Shown: piece after piece, positions 9,227-16,789 of the stretch
Layout: every line of letters begins with the position of its first letter
Numbering within the stretch: the stretch's first letter is position 1
Assembly (NCBI RefSeq): GCF_003696215.1
Contig: NZ_RFFG01000004.1
Coordinates: 62,001-126,000 of the forward strand
Direction: 5' to 3'
Length of the DNA stretch: 64,000 nt
From: Actinomadura harenae
GTDB taxonomy: Bacteria > Actinomycetota > Actinomycetes > Streptosporangiales > Streptosporangiaceae
Made by a program: the position numbers and the translations under genes
Notes under the pieces: model-generated
Told to the model about the DNA's origin: nothing
The model's database searches: none
What the model saw: the letters and a program-made list of their open reading frames with translations, nothing else

Positions 9227-11289
9227 CGGGTCACCGCCAGCACGATCAGGACGCCGGTGAAGGCGCAGAAGCCGTACCCCAGATAGCGGTGCACGCTGCC
9301 GTTCCCCAGCCCGCGCGCGACGTCCCCGAACCACCCCGCCGCCGCGATCACCGGCCGGTACAGCCGGTGCTCGATCCGGTCACCGAGCCGCGCCCGGTAG
9401 GTCACGCTCTCCACCAGGTAGGACGACTCCTCCAACGGGGTGACGCGCAGGTCGGTCTCCGGCGCGAGGACGTTGTCGAAGACCCGCTGCAACGGCTCGG
9501 CGAACGACGTCGCCGTGTACTCCATGCGCGGCGACAGCGGCCCCATGCCGCAGTCCCAGAGCCGGGCCCGGCGCCGCGCCCGCCGCGTCACGGTCATCCG
9601 CAGGACGGCCAGGACCACGACCAGCGCGACCGCGATCCACAGCGGCGAGAGCGTGCTCGCGACCCCGTGCAGCCGCAGCGTCACCGGCCCGGTCACCGCG
9701 TCCGGCCCCGGCAGCATCACGCGGACGGCCCCGGCGATCCCCGGCAGCACCGCCACCGGCCCGAGCGCGAGCACCACGCAGGCGGCCGCCGCGAGCGCCG
9801 TCCCGGCGAGCATCGCGGGCGGACTCTCCTCGGCCCGCTCCGCCTTCACGCTCCGCGCCCGCGCGAGGAACCCGACGCCGAACGCCTTCACGAACGTCGC
9901 GACGGCCAGCCCGGCGGTCAGCGCCACGACCGCGACGGCCACCGGCATCGTGACCGCCACGGCCGTCCCGCCCGAGCCCAGCGCCTTGACCAGCCCCTGG
10001 AGCAGCAGCCACTCGCTGACGAACCCGTTGCCGAGCGGCAGCGCGGACGCCCCCAGCGCGCCCAGCCCGAACAGGACGGTCGTGACCGGCATCCGCGAAC
10101 GCAGCCCGCCCAAAGCGTCCAGGTCCCCGGTGCCCGCCGCCCGCACCACCGACCCGGCGGCCAGGAACAGCACCGTCTTGAACGCCGAGTGGTTCACCAG
10201 GTGCAGCAGCGCGGCGGTCATCGCCAGCGCCGCCAGCGTCCTCGCCCCCGCGTGCCCGAGCAGCCCCGCCGCCCCGACCCCGATCAGGACGAGCCCCATG
10301 TTCTCGCAGGTCGAATAGGCCAGCAGCCGCTTGAGATCGGTCGCCACGGTCGCCTGGAGGATGCCGTACAGCGCCGACCCCGCGCCCGCCGCCAGGACCA
10401 TCAGCCACCACCACGCCGGGCCGCCGCCCAGCAGGTCGAACCCCACCCGGACGATCCCGTACACGCCGAGGTTCACCATCGCGGCGCTCATCAGCGCCGA
10501 CACGTGCGCGGGCGCCTCGGGATGCGCGCGCGGCAGCCACACGTGCAACGGGACGACGCCCGCCTTCGACGCGCACCCCGCGAACACGGCGGCGAACACG
10601 GCCGCCCGCACGCCCGGCGACAGCGCCCCTCCCGCCTCCCGCAGCCGCGCGAACGACTCGCCGTGCGCCGCCGCCGCGAACCCGGCCAGCCCGCCGAGCA
10701 GCACGACGAACCCGAGCTGCGTCATCACCGCGTACCAGAGACCGGCCTCCCGGACGCTCGCCCGATGCCGGTGCTCGGCCAGGACCAGCACCAGCGAGCC
10801 GACCGCCATCAGCTCCCACGCCAGCAGGAACGTGCTCACGCTCGCGGCGGCGGGCACCAGCAGCATCGCCGCGAGGAACAGCGGCGTCACCGCCTGGACG
10901 GCGCGTCCGTCCAGCGCGTGCGACCGGTGCGGACGGCAGTACGCGATCCCGTAGACCCCGGCGCACACGCCGACGACACCGGTGACGGCGATGAACAGCC
11001 CTCCGAGCGCGTCCACGGTCAGCCGTGCCCCGGCGAGCGGCAGCACGTCCGGCAGCCACGCCGACCAGGGATGCCCCGCGACCGCCGCGACGCCCGCGAC
11101 CGCGCCGGCCGCGCCCGACACGGCCGTGCCCACGCCCGCACCCAGCGGACGGACCCGCCGCGGCAGCCACGTCCCCGCGACCGCCCCGGCCAGCCCCGCT
11201 CCCATGGCGACCGCGAACGCGACACCGGTGACGCTTCCCCCAGAGACCAGGGCGGATCCCCCGGAGGCCAGGGCGGATGCTCCGCTCAC
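9223..11289 (-). CDS. Large antiporter-like membrane subunit HyfB (NuoL-like)
   Basis: A 688-residue protein with sixteen or so hydrophobic segments. AGCASKAGVVPLHVWLPRAH and ATDLKRLLAYSTCENMGLV are the family motifs with the key lysine and histidine, and a C-terminal soluble tail (YTATSFAEPLQRVFDNVL) is typical of HyfB/HycC proteins. It starts with ATG at 11289 in an ATGA overlap with the small-subunit stop and ends in a GTGA overlap with hycD. It corresponds to Rv0083 in gene order. Its expected role is a second ion-pumping unit. The N-terminus (MSGASALASGGSALVSGGS) is a low-complexity, repeated Ser-Gly leader. Confidence 0.86.
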   Translation of the reverse strand: MSGASALASGGSALVSGGSVTGVAFAVAMGAGLAGAVAGTWLPRRVRPLGAGVGTAVSGAAGAVAGVAAVAGHPWSAWLPDVLPLAGARLTVDALGGLFIAVTGVVGVCAGVYGIAYCRPHRSHALDGRAVQAVTPLFLAAMLLVPAAASVSTFLLAWELMAVGSLVLVLAEHRHRASVREAGLWYAVMTQLGFVVLLGGLAGFAAAAHGESFARLREAGGALSPGVRAAVFAAVFAGCASKAGVVPLHVWLPRAHPEAPAHVSALMSAAMVNLGVYGIVRVGFDLLGGGPAWWWLMVLAAGAGSALYGILQATVATDLKRLLAYSTCENMGLVLIGVGAAGLLGHAGARTLAALAMTAALLHLVNHSAFKTVLFLAAGSVVRAAGTGDLDALGGLRSRMPVTTVLFGLGALGASALPLGNGFVSEWLLLQGLVKALGSGGTAVAVTMPVAVAVVALTAGLAVATFVKAFGVGFLARARSVKAERAEESPPAMLAGTALAAAACVVLALGPVAVLPGIAGAVRVMLPGPDAVTGPVTLRLHGVASTLSPLWIAVALVVVLAVLRMTVTRRARRRARLWDCGMGPLSPRMEYTATSFAEPLQRVFDNVLAPETDLRVTPLEESSYLVESVTYRARLGDRIEHRLYRPVIAAAGWFGDVARGLGNGSVHRYLGYGFCAFTGVLIVLAVTR

Positions 11290-11783
11290 CGGCCGGTGAG
11301 CCCGCGCAGCGCCGCCACGATCGCCTCGGGCGCGGGCGGGCAGCCCGCCACCTCGACGTCCACCGGGACGACGTCCGACACCGCGCCCTCGACCCCGTAC
11401 GCCTCCGCGAACACGCCGCAGTTGCGCGCGCAGTCGCCGAGCGCGACGACCAGCCGCGGCTCCGGGACGGCCTCGTAGGTGCGGCGCAGCGCCATCCGCA
11501 TGTTGCGGGTGACCGGCCCGGTCACCACGAGCGCGTCGGCGTGCCGGGGCGAGGCGACCAGCCGCGCGCCGTAGCGCTCGGCGTCGTAGACCGGACCGAA
11601 CGCCGAGGCGATCTCGATCTCGCAGCCGTTGCAGGACCCGGCGTCCACATGCCGGATCTGGACGGATCCGCCCAGCTCACGGGCCTTGTCCAGGACCTCG
11701 GCCGGTGTCTCGTCCCGTGGCCGCTCCGGCGGGGGCTCGGCCACCCGGCCGGTCGCGCGGATCTTGCGCAGCAGCTCTCTCAC
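11286..11783 (-). CDS. Iron-sulfur small subunit HyfI/NuoB-like
   Basis: A 165-residue protein. SCNGCEIEI (Cys51, Cys54), GDCARNCG (Cys118, with Cys122 extra) and AGCPPAPEA (Cys148) supply the four ligands of the proximal [4Fe-4S] cluster, so this subunit, unlike the large one, keeps its cofactor. It is the first gene of the six-gene operon and corresponds to Rv0082. The usual ferredoxin-like HyfH/NuoI subunit is not encoded here, so the electron donor must bind this subunit directly or be encoded elsewhere. An ArsR-type operator candidate lies about 55-77 bases upstream. Confidence 0.87.
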   Translation of the reverse strand: MRELLRKIRATGRVAEPPPERPRDETPAEVLDKARELGGSVQIRHVDAGSCNGCEIEIASAFGPVYDAERYGARLVASPRHADALVVTGPVTRNMRMALRRTYEAVPEPRLVVALGDCARNCGVFAEAYGVEGAVSDVVPVDVEVAGCPPAPEAIVAALRGLTGR

Positions 11784-11838
11784 GGCGTCCTCGGAAGGTG
11801 TGTCCTCTGATGCGGACGCACACTAGATGCAGATGTGC

Positions 11839-11860
11839 GCAATTGCAAACTTTAGCAACT
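11839..11860. promoter_or_regulatory. Candidate ArsR operator upstream of the hyf/hyc-like operon
   Basis: GCAATTGC, eight bases, GCAACT. The core is the dyad TTGC-N8-GCAA. The same arrangement with the same spacing occurs at 12431-12452 on the far side of the arsR gene. It lies 55-77 bases upstream of the first gene of the complex, where a repressor would block transcription. The match between two independent promoters flanking a regulator gene is the evidence; binding is inferred. Confidence 0.6.
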
Positions 11861-11925
11861 GCTCGGCATGACAGCGCCCGCGCGTCCGGACGCCGTCCCC
11901 GGTCGTCAGGACGCCCTTCCGGTCG

Positions 11926-12276
11926 TCAGGACGCGCCGGAGCGCCCGCCTCCCGACGCGCGTAGATCGTCCAGCAGTCCGACCTGCTCGGCGAGGACGCC
12001 GGTCAGGATCCCCCGCGCGACCGCCAGCAGCTCGGCGATCCGCGGGCTGGTCAGCGAGTAGATCACCGTCGCGCCCTCCTTGCGGGACGCCACCAGCCCG
12101 GCCCGCCGCAGCACGGCCAGCTGCTGGGACAGGTGCGCGGGCTCGATGCCGACCACCGGCAGCATCTCCGCCACCGCGTGGTCGCGCTCGCTGAGCAGCT
12201 CCAGCACCCGGATCCGCGCGGGGTGGCCGAGCGTCTTGAAGAACTCCGCCTTCAGCTGGTACAGCGGCGCGCTCAC
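11926..12276 (-). CDS. ArsR/SmtB-family regulator (Rv0081-like)
   Basis: A 116-residue winged-helix protein. FFKTLGHPARIRVLELLSE and PAHLSQQLAVLRRAGLVASR give the recognition helix and wing of the ArsR family. No metal-binding cysteine pair is visible. Size, position and orientation relative to the six-gene complex match M. tuberculosis Rv0081, the regulator in front of Rv0082-Rv0087 that takes part in the hypoxia response. The same job here is inferred from synteny. Unlike a simple operon, 142 bases and an operator candidate separate it from the first structural gene. A second copy of the operator lies about 155 bases upstream of its start. Confidence 0.85.
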   Translation of the reverse strand: MSAPLYQLKAEFFKTLGHPARIRVLELLSERDHAVAEMLPVVGIEPAHLSQQLAVLRRAGLVASRKEGATVIYSLTSPRIAELLAVARGILTGVLAEQVGLLDDLRASGGGRSGAS

Positions 12277-12430
12277 AGCGTCCGGCCCTTCAGCGTCCGG
12301 CCCATCACGTCGCCCCCATACCGATCACGTGTCCTCCACCACGAAGCCTCAGCTCGCGAGATTAGCAAGCCGCCGATCACCCTGAGTCCGGCCGCGACCG
12401 CGCGGCCCGGCCACGCAGTTGCCGGAATGT

Positions 12431-12452
12431 GCAATTGCCTATACTGGCAACT
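12431..12452. promoter_or_regulatory. Second copy of the candidate ArsR operator
   Basis: GCAATTGC, eight bases, GCAACT, identical in its conserved blocks and spacing to 11839-11860. It sits about 50 bases before the DUF3073 start and about 155 bases before the arsR start on the other strand. The spacer contains TATACT, which could be a -10 box for the rightward gene. It may serve autoregulation of arsR, control of DUF3073, or both. Confidence 0.55.
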
Positions 12453-12500
12453 TGCATCGGAGGTGTCGGCGCCGGACAGGGCGCCGGGAGGGCGGGACGG

Positions 12501-12665
12501 ATGGGACGGGGCCGAGCGAAGGCCATGCAGGCCAAGGTCGCGCGCAAGTTGAAGTACGACCATGACATGACCGACCTCGAACGGCTCCGCCGGGAGCTGG
12601 GCGCCACCACCGGCCCGGCCCCCCGCGACGACACCGAGGACCGCCCGGAGCGGCGCCCGTCCTAA
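12501..12665 (+). CDS. DUF3073 small conserved actinobacterial protein
   Basis: A 54-residue basic protein beginning MGRGRAKAMQAKVARKLKY and continuing with DLERLRRELG, the recognisable pattern of DUF3073, found across actinobacteria and of unknown function. The start is ATG at 12501. The upstream open frame is not conserved-looking and contains the operator candidate, so it is not used. Its stop overlaps the stop of the convergent membrane-protein gene by three bases. Confidence 0.85.
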   Translation: MGRGRAKAMQAKVARKLKYDHDMTDLERLRRELGATTGPAPRDDTEDRPERRPS

Positions 12666-13327
12666 CGGGCGCCCGCGCCGGGCGCGCCGGTGCTCCGCCG
12701 CCTGGTGACGAGGAAGAACCCCACGGCCAGCGCGGCGGCGGCCACGGCCGCCGTCCCCACGACCGCCTGCCCGATCTGGGTGATCCGCTCGTTGCGTCCG
12801 GGCGGGAGGACCAGCATCTGCGCGGCGGCCCCGGCCGGGACGGTCAGCCGCGCGAGGAGCCCGACCGCCGTGGGCCGCTTGGCGCACGCGCCCACGGCGC
12901 CCAGGGGAGCCCCGAACACGAAGCTGGCCACCCACCACACCACCGACTGGGCCAGAAGCCAGTCGGACGCTCCGCCCTCACGGACCGCGTCGACGGCGCC
13001 GTACGCGGCCGTGGCGGCGAACAGGGCCAGTGCGCCGGCGGCGGCCCCCACCGCCAGTTCCACGCCCGGCGCGCGGTCGGCGCGGGTGAACAACCACCCC
13101 ACGCCGACCGCCATCCCCGCCCAGGCCCATCCCGAGTCCAGCAGTGTGCTGGCGACCTCCAGGGGCGACGCCCCGCTGATCGTCGCCTCGCGGCTGCTCA
13201 GGTCGGCATAGTGCCCGGACCACGCGTTGAGCAGCGACGTCGCCGCTCCGAACGCGGCCCCGACCACCAGGAACCCGACCACCGACACGGCCGGCCGCCA
13301 CCCTGAAAGCCTTCGAACCTCAGCCAC
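12662..13327 (-). CDS. Uncharacterised membrane protein
   Basis: A 221-residue protein with about six hydrophobic segments (for example SVVGFLVVGAAFGAATSLL and a C-terminal VVGTAAVAAAALAVGFFLV) and an Arg-rich tail. I do not recognise a family. GTG at 13327 is chosen because a strong GGGGAGG ribosome-binding site lies six to seven bases before it; the open frame continues upstream to 13393. Possibly a streptomycete-type hypothetical membrane protein. Convergent with DUF3073. Confidence 0.65.
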   Translation of the reverse strand: MAEVRRLSGWRPAVSVVGFLVVGAAFGAATSLLNAWSGHYADLSSREATISGASPLEVASTLLDSGWAWAGMAVGVGWLFTRADRAPGVELAVGAAAGALALFAATAAYGAVDAVREGGASDWLLAQSVVWWVASFVFGAPLGAVGACAKRPTAVGLLARLTVPAGAAAQMLVLPPGRNERITQIGQAVVGTAAVAAAALAVGFFLVTRRRSTGAPGAGAR

Positions 13328-13427
13328 AACCGCCCTCCCCGGAACGCCCGACGGCACCCCATCCACGCCAAATGATCTACCACTCGGACTCACCAGGTGC
13401 GACAGATCGTGGCGATTTCCGCGTGTG

Positions 13428-14618
13428 TCAGGGGTTGTGGAAGGTGATTTCCGGGTTTCCGGGAGTGGGTCCGTCGAGGACGGGCTGGGCGGTTCCCTTG
13501 AGGCTCCGGTCGAAGAACGCGCCGACGTAGGTGCGGGTGACCGCCTCCGCGCGTTCGGGGGAGATCCCCGGGCCGGGCCTGCCCGCCCACGCGTTCAGGA
13601 CGGCCATGTCGGTGAAGGTGCCGTGGTCGGAGTCGGCGACCGTCAGCCAGCGCTTCCAGCCGTTGAGCCTCCTCCACGCCTGCGTCCAGGTCTTGTCTCC
13701 GCCGGGCGCCGCGTGCGCGGCACCGAACATCAGGAAGGGGCGGTGGTTCAGGCCGTTGGGCGAGAGGCGCTCGAAGAAGGTGCCGTCCATGTTCACCCCG
13801 GCCCGGACGCGGTGGTCGGCGGCCATGGTCGTGGCGGCGGCGTTGCCGCCGATGGAGTGCCCGGCCATGCCGATCCGGTCCGGGTCGATCATGCCGGAGT
13901 TCGGCCACGCCGGGCTGCGGGCGGTCAGCCGGTCGAGGACGAACGAGACGTCCTTGGCGCGGCTGCGGGCGATGGCCGGGGTGCCGCCCGCGGGGGGCTT
14001 GTCGCAGATGACGCAGGCCAAGGTGCGTCCGTCGGTGAGGGTCACGCCGGAGGACTCGTAGGTGTGGTCGACGAGCGCGATCACGTAGCCGCGGCTGGCC
14101 AGGTCTTCGGCGAGGCCGGTGAGGGTGGCGCGCGGGAGGGTCAGCCCGGGGGAGAGCACCACGAGCGGGTACCGGCCGTCCTCCGGGCGGGCGCCGGTGT
14201 GCGCCCACGTGCGCGTCCTGGCGAGCGCGTCGGGCGGGTAGGGCGAGCCGGGCGCCTTGACCTGCAAGAACAGGCGGGCCTCCTCGGTGGTCATGTAGGG
14301 CGCGTCCCCGCCGGTCCCGGGACGGGCCGGGTAGTACATCGAGACCATCAGCCGCCGCGGACCGGCCGACGGCACCCACGGGTCGCGGCGGTGGTCGTCC
14401 ACGAGGTTCAGGGTGTCGCGGCCGACGGCGTGCGGGCCGGTCGGACGGGGGAGCGCCGGGGTCGGCGACTGCGCGGCCGCGGGACGGACGTTCCGCGTGG
14501 ACGCCGCGTTCGGCGCCGGCGAGCCGCCGCACGCCGTCGCGGCCAGGGCGAGGCCCGTCACGGCGGCGGCCAGCCGCGGCGCGCGGGCCCGGAACGGGGA
14601 GACTTTATCCATATTCAT
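13428..14618 (-). CDS. Lipoprotein alpha/beta hydrolase, platelet-activating-factor acetylhydrolase-like
   Basis: About 396 residues. The N-terminus MNMDKVSPFRARAPRL is followed by a hydrophobic stretch ending LALAATACGGS, a lipobox-like site with Cys30. The mature part has the nucleophile elbow GMAGHSIGGNAA, an earlier strand YPLVVLSPGL that forms the oxyanion region, and DSDHGTF with the likely catalytic histidine. This layout is that of PAF-acetylhydrolase / dienelactone-hydrolase-like secreted esterases. Longer open frame upstream is ignored because a promoter appears to end at the ATG at 14618. A second ATG at 14612 is also possible. No ribosome-binding site is visible. Confidence 0.78.
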   Translation of the reverse strand: MNMDKVSPFRARAPRLAAAVTGLALAATACGGSPAPNAASTRNVRPAAAQSPTPALPRPTGPHAVGRDTLNLVDDHRRDPWVPSAGPRRLMVSMYYPARPGTGGDAPYMTTEEARLFLQVKAPGSPYPPDALARTRTWAHTGARPEDGRYPLVVLSPGLTLPRATLTGLAEDLASRGYVIALVDHTYESSGVTLTDGRTLACVICDKPPAGGTPAIARSRAKDVSFVLDRLTARSPAWPNSGMIDPDRIGMAGHSIGGNAAATTMAADHRVRAGVNMDGTFFERLSPNGLNHRPFLMFGAAHAAPGGDKTWTQAWRRLNGWKRWLTVADSDHGTFTDMAVLNAWAGRPGPGISPERAEAVTRTYVGAFFDRSLKGTAQPVLDGPTPGNPEITFHNP

Positions 14619-14656
14619 AGATATATAGTTAAGTAGTGTTGTCGCGCGGTTGTCAA
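14619..14656 (-). promoter_or_regulatory. Candidate promoter giving a leaderless mRNA
   Basis: On the minus strand TTGACA (14656-14651) is followed after 19 bases by TAACTA, and then after seven bases by the ATG of the lipoprotein gene at 14618. With usual spacing, transcription would start at or next to the A of that ATG. The absence of a ribosome-binding site fits leaderless translation, which is common in actinobacteria. The 19-base spacer is longer than ideal. Confidence 0.4.
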
Positions 14657-14791
14657 TGCCGGCCTCGTCCGCCCGGCGGGAGTGGGGGTGAGGTGGCCGT
14701 CCACGCAACGCCGTCACGATCAGTGTTGACCCCGGCGCTCTGCGTGAGATGATCGCTGGGCCAACAGGCCGAGTGAAGAGCAGGAGTTGTC

Positions 14792-15004
14792 ATGGCCGAA
14801 CGCCAGAGCGGCACCGTGAAGTGGTTCAACGACGACAAGGGCTACGGCTTCATCAGCCCGGAGTCCGGAGAAGATCTGTTCGTGCACTTCCGCGCGATCG
14901 AGACGGAGGGCTTCAAGAGCCTGAAAGAGGGTCAGCACGTGACCTTCGAGGCCGTCCAGGGGCCGAAGGGGATGCAGGCGGACCGGGTCCGGATCGAGGG
15001 GTAG
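14792..15004 (+). CDS. Cold-shock domain protein (CspA family)
   Basis: A 70-residue OB-fold protein. [18 protein letters not shown] is RNP-1 and DLFVHFRAI is RNP-2, the single-stranded nucleic-acid-binding faces. The length is standard. AGGAG at about 14779-14783 precedes the ATG. It acts as an RNA chaperone in the cytoplasm. It is followed by a GC-rich hairpin. Not obviously linked to the neighbouring genes. Confidence 0.95.
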   Translation: MAERQSGTVKWFNDDKGYGFISPESGEDLFVHFRAIETEGFKSLKEGQHVTFEAVQGPKGMQADRVRIEG

Positions 15005-15010
15005 CGGCGC

Positions 15011-15055
15011 GCCGCCCCGGGTGCGCGCTCCGTCCGCGCGCCGGTCCGGGGAGGC
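15011..15055 (+). terminator. Hairpin after the cold-shock gene
   Basis: GCCGCCCCGG at 15011-15020 pairs with CCGGGGAGGC at 15046-15055 with one mismatch, and the interior contains GCGCGC on both sides of a short loop. A strong GC-rich structure seven bases after the csp stop; no U-tract, as is usual in high-GC actinobacteria. Confidence 0.5.
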
Positions 15056-15184
15056 GGGGCCGGAGGTCCGACTCGGGGTGACATTCGGGTTCCAGGGACT
15101 CCGCTGTGATCGGTCTCCCCTACCCGGGAGCAGTCGATCAGGCTCGGTGACGTTGATGATCATCCCCTCGAAGGAGACCATCGC

Positions 15185-15720
15185 GTGAGACGGAACGTCA
15201 TCGTGCCCGGCCACTCCCGTGGAACCCGGCTCGGGTCGCGGACCACCGCCCTGGCCACCGCCCTGGCCGCAGGCGCGGCCCTCGACTGGAAGCCGCGTGA
15301 CACCGTTCCCCGGGCGAACGCGTCCGCGCCGCCTTCGTCGTCGGCCCCGCCGACTCACGGCTGATGTACCTGCTGGTCGTGAAGGGGTCGGGCTTCGGCG
15401 CGCACGAGGGTCGGCTGATGCGCAGCACCGACCGGGGCGCCACCTGGAAGACGCTCCGCCACGACACCCAGGACGGACCGCTCCAGCTCGCGGTGTCCGG
15501 GCGGACCGTCGTCACCGAGGGCCTCGACACGATCGGCGTGAGCACCGGCGGCGGACGCCAGGGCGTGTGGCGCGGTGACGACCGGGGCGTGACCTGGCGT
15601 GACATCAGCGCCGGGCTGCCGAGCCCCGGCACGTCCTCGCCCGTCACCAGCGGTGACGGACGCCGGCTGTTCGCGGGAACGAACCGCACCGGCGTCCGGC
15701 GCCTCCGCCTGAACCGACCG
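15185..15720 (+). pseudogene. Frameshifted secreted BNR/sialidase-like repeat protein
   Basis: GTG at 15185 opens a signal-peptide-like reading (RTTALATALAAGAALDW) that ends at TGA 15362-15364. From about 15305 a different frame continues with sense: ERVRAAFVVGPADSRLMYLL, then LMRSTDRGATWKTLRHD and GVWRGDDRGVTWRDISAG, two Asp-box-type repeats (STDRGATW and GDDRGVTW) as in BNR/sortilin-type propellers. Joining the two parts needs a one-base shift near 15290-15330. Only about 130 residues of propeller remain, far fewer than a full propeller, and the frame has no natural stop at the end of homology. A damaged remnant is the simplest reading; a sequencing error could explain the shift but not the shortness. 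Confidence 0.6.
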
Positions 15721-15726
15721 GCACGC

Positions 15727-15772
15727 GGGCGGAGGCCGCCGCACCGGATCCCCGATGCGGCGGCCTCCGCCC
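15727..15772. terminator. Perfect 17-bp hairpin, bidirectional terminator
   Basis: GGGCGGAGGCCGCCGCA at 15727-15743 pairs perfectly with TGCGGCGGCCTCCGCCC at 15756-15772 around a 12-base loop. It lies between the BNR remnant and the convergent secreted-protein gene, whose stop is at 15778. Confidence 0.8.
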
Positions 15773-15777
15773 GTCGC

Positions 15778-16638
15778 TCAGCGCCGGAAGCTGTAGATCG
15801 TCGTGTTGACGTCGCAGGGGCTCGGCGGGACGACCGCGACGCGCAGCAGGCCCGTGGTCCGGTCGTAGTCGACGCCCTCGGTCTCGAACGTCCCGGCGCA
15901 CTCGCTGATCAGCGGCACCTGGCCGAGCGAGGTCACCCGGGCCGTGACGTCCCGTCCGTGCAGCGGCTGGGCCAGGTCGATCCGCAGCAGCTGCCGTCCC
16001 GTCGGGAACAGGTCGGTGCCGGTGTCGTCGGTCGCGCAGACCAGCGAGGTCGAGCTCACGAAGTCGCAGCCCTGGACGTCCCGGACGGGCCGGTCCAGCT
16101 TGATCTGGCCGGCGAGCGGGAGCGTCCCGCCCTTGCGCGGCGTCCGGGAGTTCAGGATGGGCGTCGGCAGGACCAGGAGGCGGGTCATCGTGTCCCACTC
16201 GCCGCTGACCATCCACCGGCCGTCCGGGGAGACCGCGGCGTAGGAGTTGTTCATCATCTCGCCGGGCGCCAGCGGGTGGACGTACTGGTAGCGCGCGCCA
16301 CTCGGCGTCGTGACGGCGAACATCTTCGAGGTGGGGTCGGCGGCCGTCCACTGGTAGGCGTCGAAGATGTACCCGCGGGCGGAGTCGGGGTCGCCGATGT
16401 GGCCCCAGCCCGCGGCCCGGAACTCGTCCGGCACCGTGCCGTTCCCGGTGAAGTACAGGCCCTTGCCGCGGACGGACGCCAGGCCCTGGTTGCTGGTGGC
16501 CGACGGCCGGACGACGCTGCCCGCCGGCTTCCAGGGACCGAGCCGGAGCGTGTCGGCCGAGGCCGTCCCGGGGACGACGGCGGCGAGGACGACGACGGCG
16601 GCCGCCGTGAGCGTCGCCGTGATGCGCTTACTGATCAT
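15778..16638 (-). CDS. Secreted protein of unknown function
   Basis: A 286-residue protein with a Sec signal peptide (MISKRITATLTAAAVVVLAA, probable cleavage after GTASA). The mature part has repeated beta-strand-like motifs such as AAVSPDGRWMVSGEW, reminiscent of a WD40/TolB-like propeller, and about four cysteines (GCDFVSSTSLVCATD, SECAG, PSPCDVN) that could form disulphides outside the cell. I do not recognise a specific family. Divergent from the PHP-domain gene. Confidence 0.7.
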   Translation of the reverse strand: MISKRITATLTAAAVVVLAAVVPGTASADTLRLGPWKPAGSVVRPSATSNQGLASVRGKGLYFTGNGTVPDEFRAAGWGHIGDPDSARGYIFDAYQWTAADPTSKMFAVTTPSGARYQYVHPLAPGEMMNNSYAAVSPDGRWMVSGEWDTMTRLLVLPTPILNSRTPRKGGTLPLAGQIKLDRPVRDVQGCDFVSSTSLVCATDDTGTDLFPTGRQLLRIDLAQPLHGRDVTARVTSLGQVPLISECAGTFETEGVDYDRTTGLLRVAVVPPSPCDVNTTIYSFRR

Positions 16639-16778
16639 GGCGTGCAGCGTCCCGTCCCCATGTGACTCGAAGGTGAACCCTCCTCACACACCGGGTGCTC
16701 TTCGATGAATAGTCATCTCTCGTACCCATTGCCGTCGTTTCATGCGTTTACGGTCTGCCTCGCATGGCTTTGTCAATG

Positions 16779-16786
16779 AGGAGGGG
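16779..16786 (+). promoter_or_regulatory. Ribosome-binding site deciding the PHP gene start
   Basis: AGGAGGGG four to eleven bases before GTG 16790 argues for that start over the upstream ATG at 16742, which lacks a comparable site. Confidence 0.6.
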
Positions 16787-16789
16787 TAC

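Noticed and set aside
15721..16665. Extension of the BNR frame into the secreted-protein gene
   Set aside because: After 15720 it crosses the terminator hairpin and is antisense to a good gene, so it is not a real fusion.
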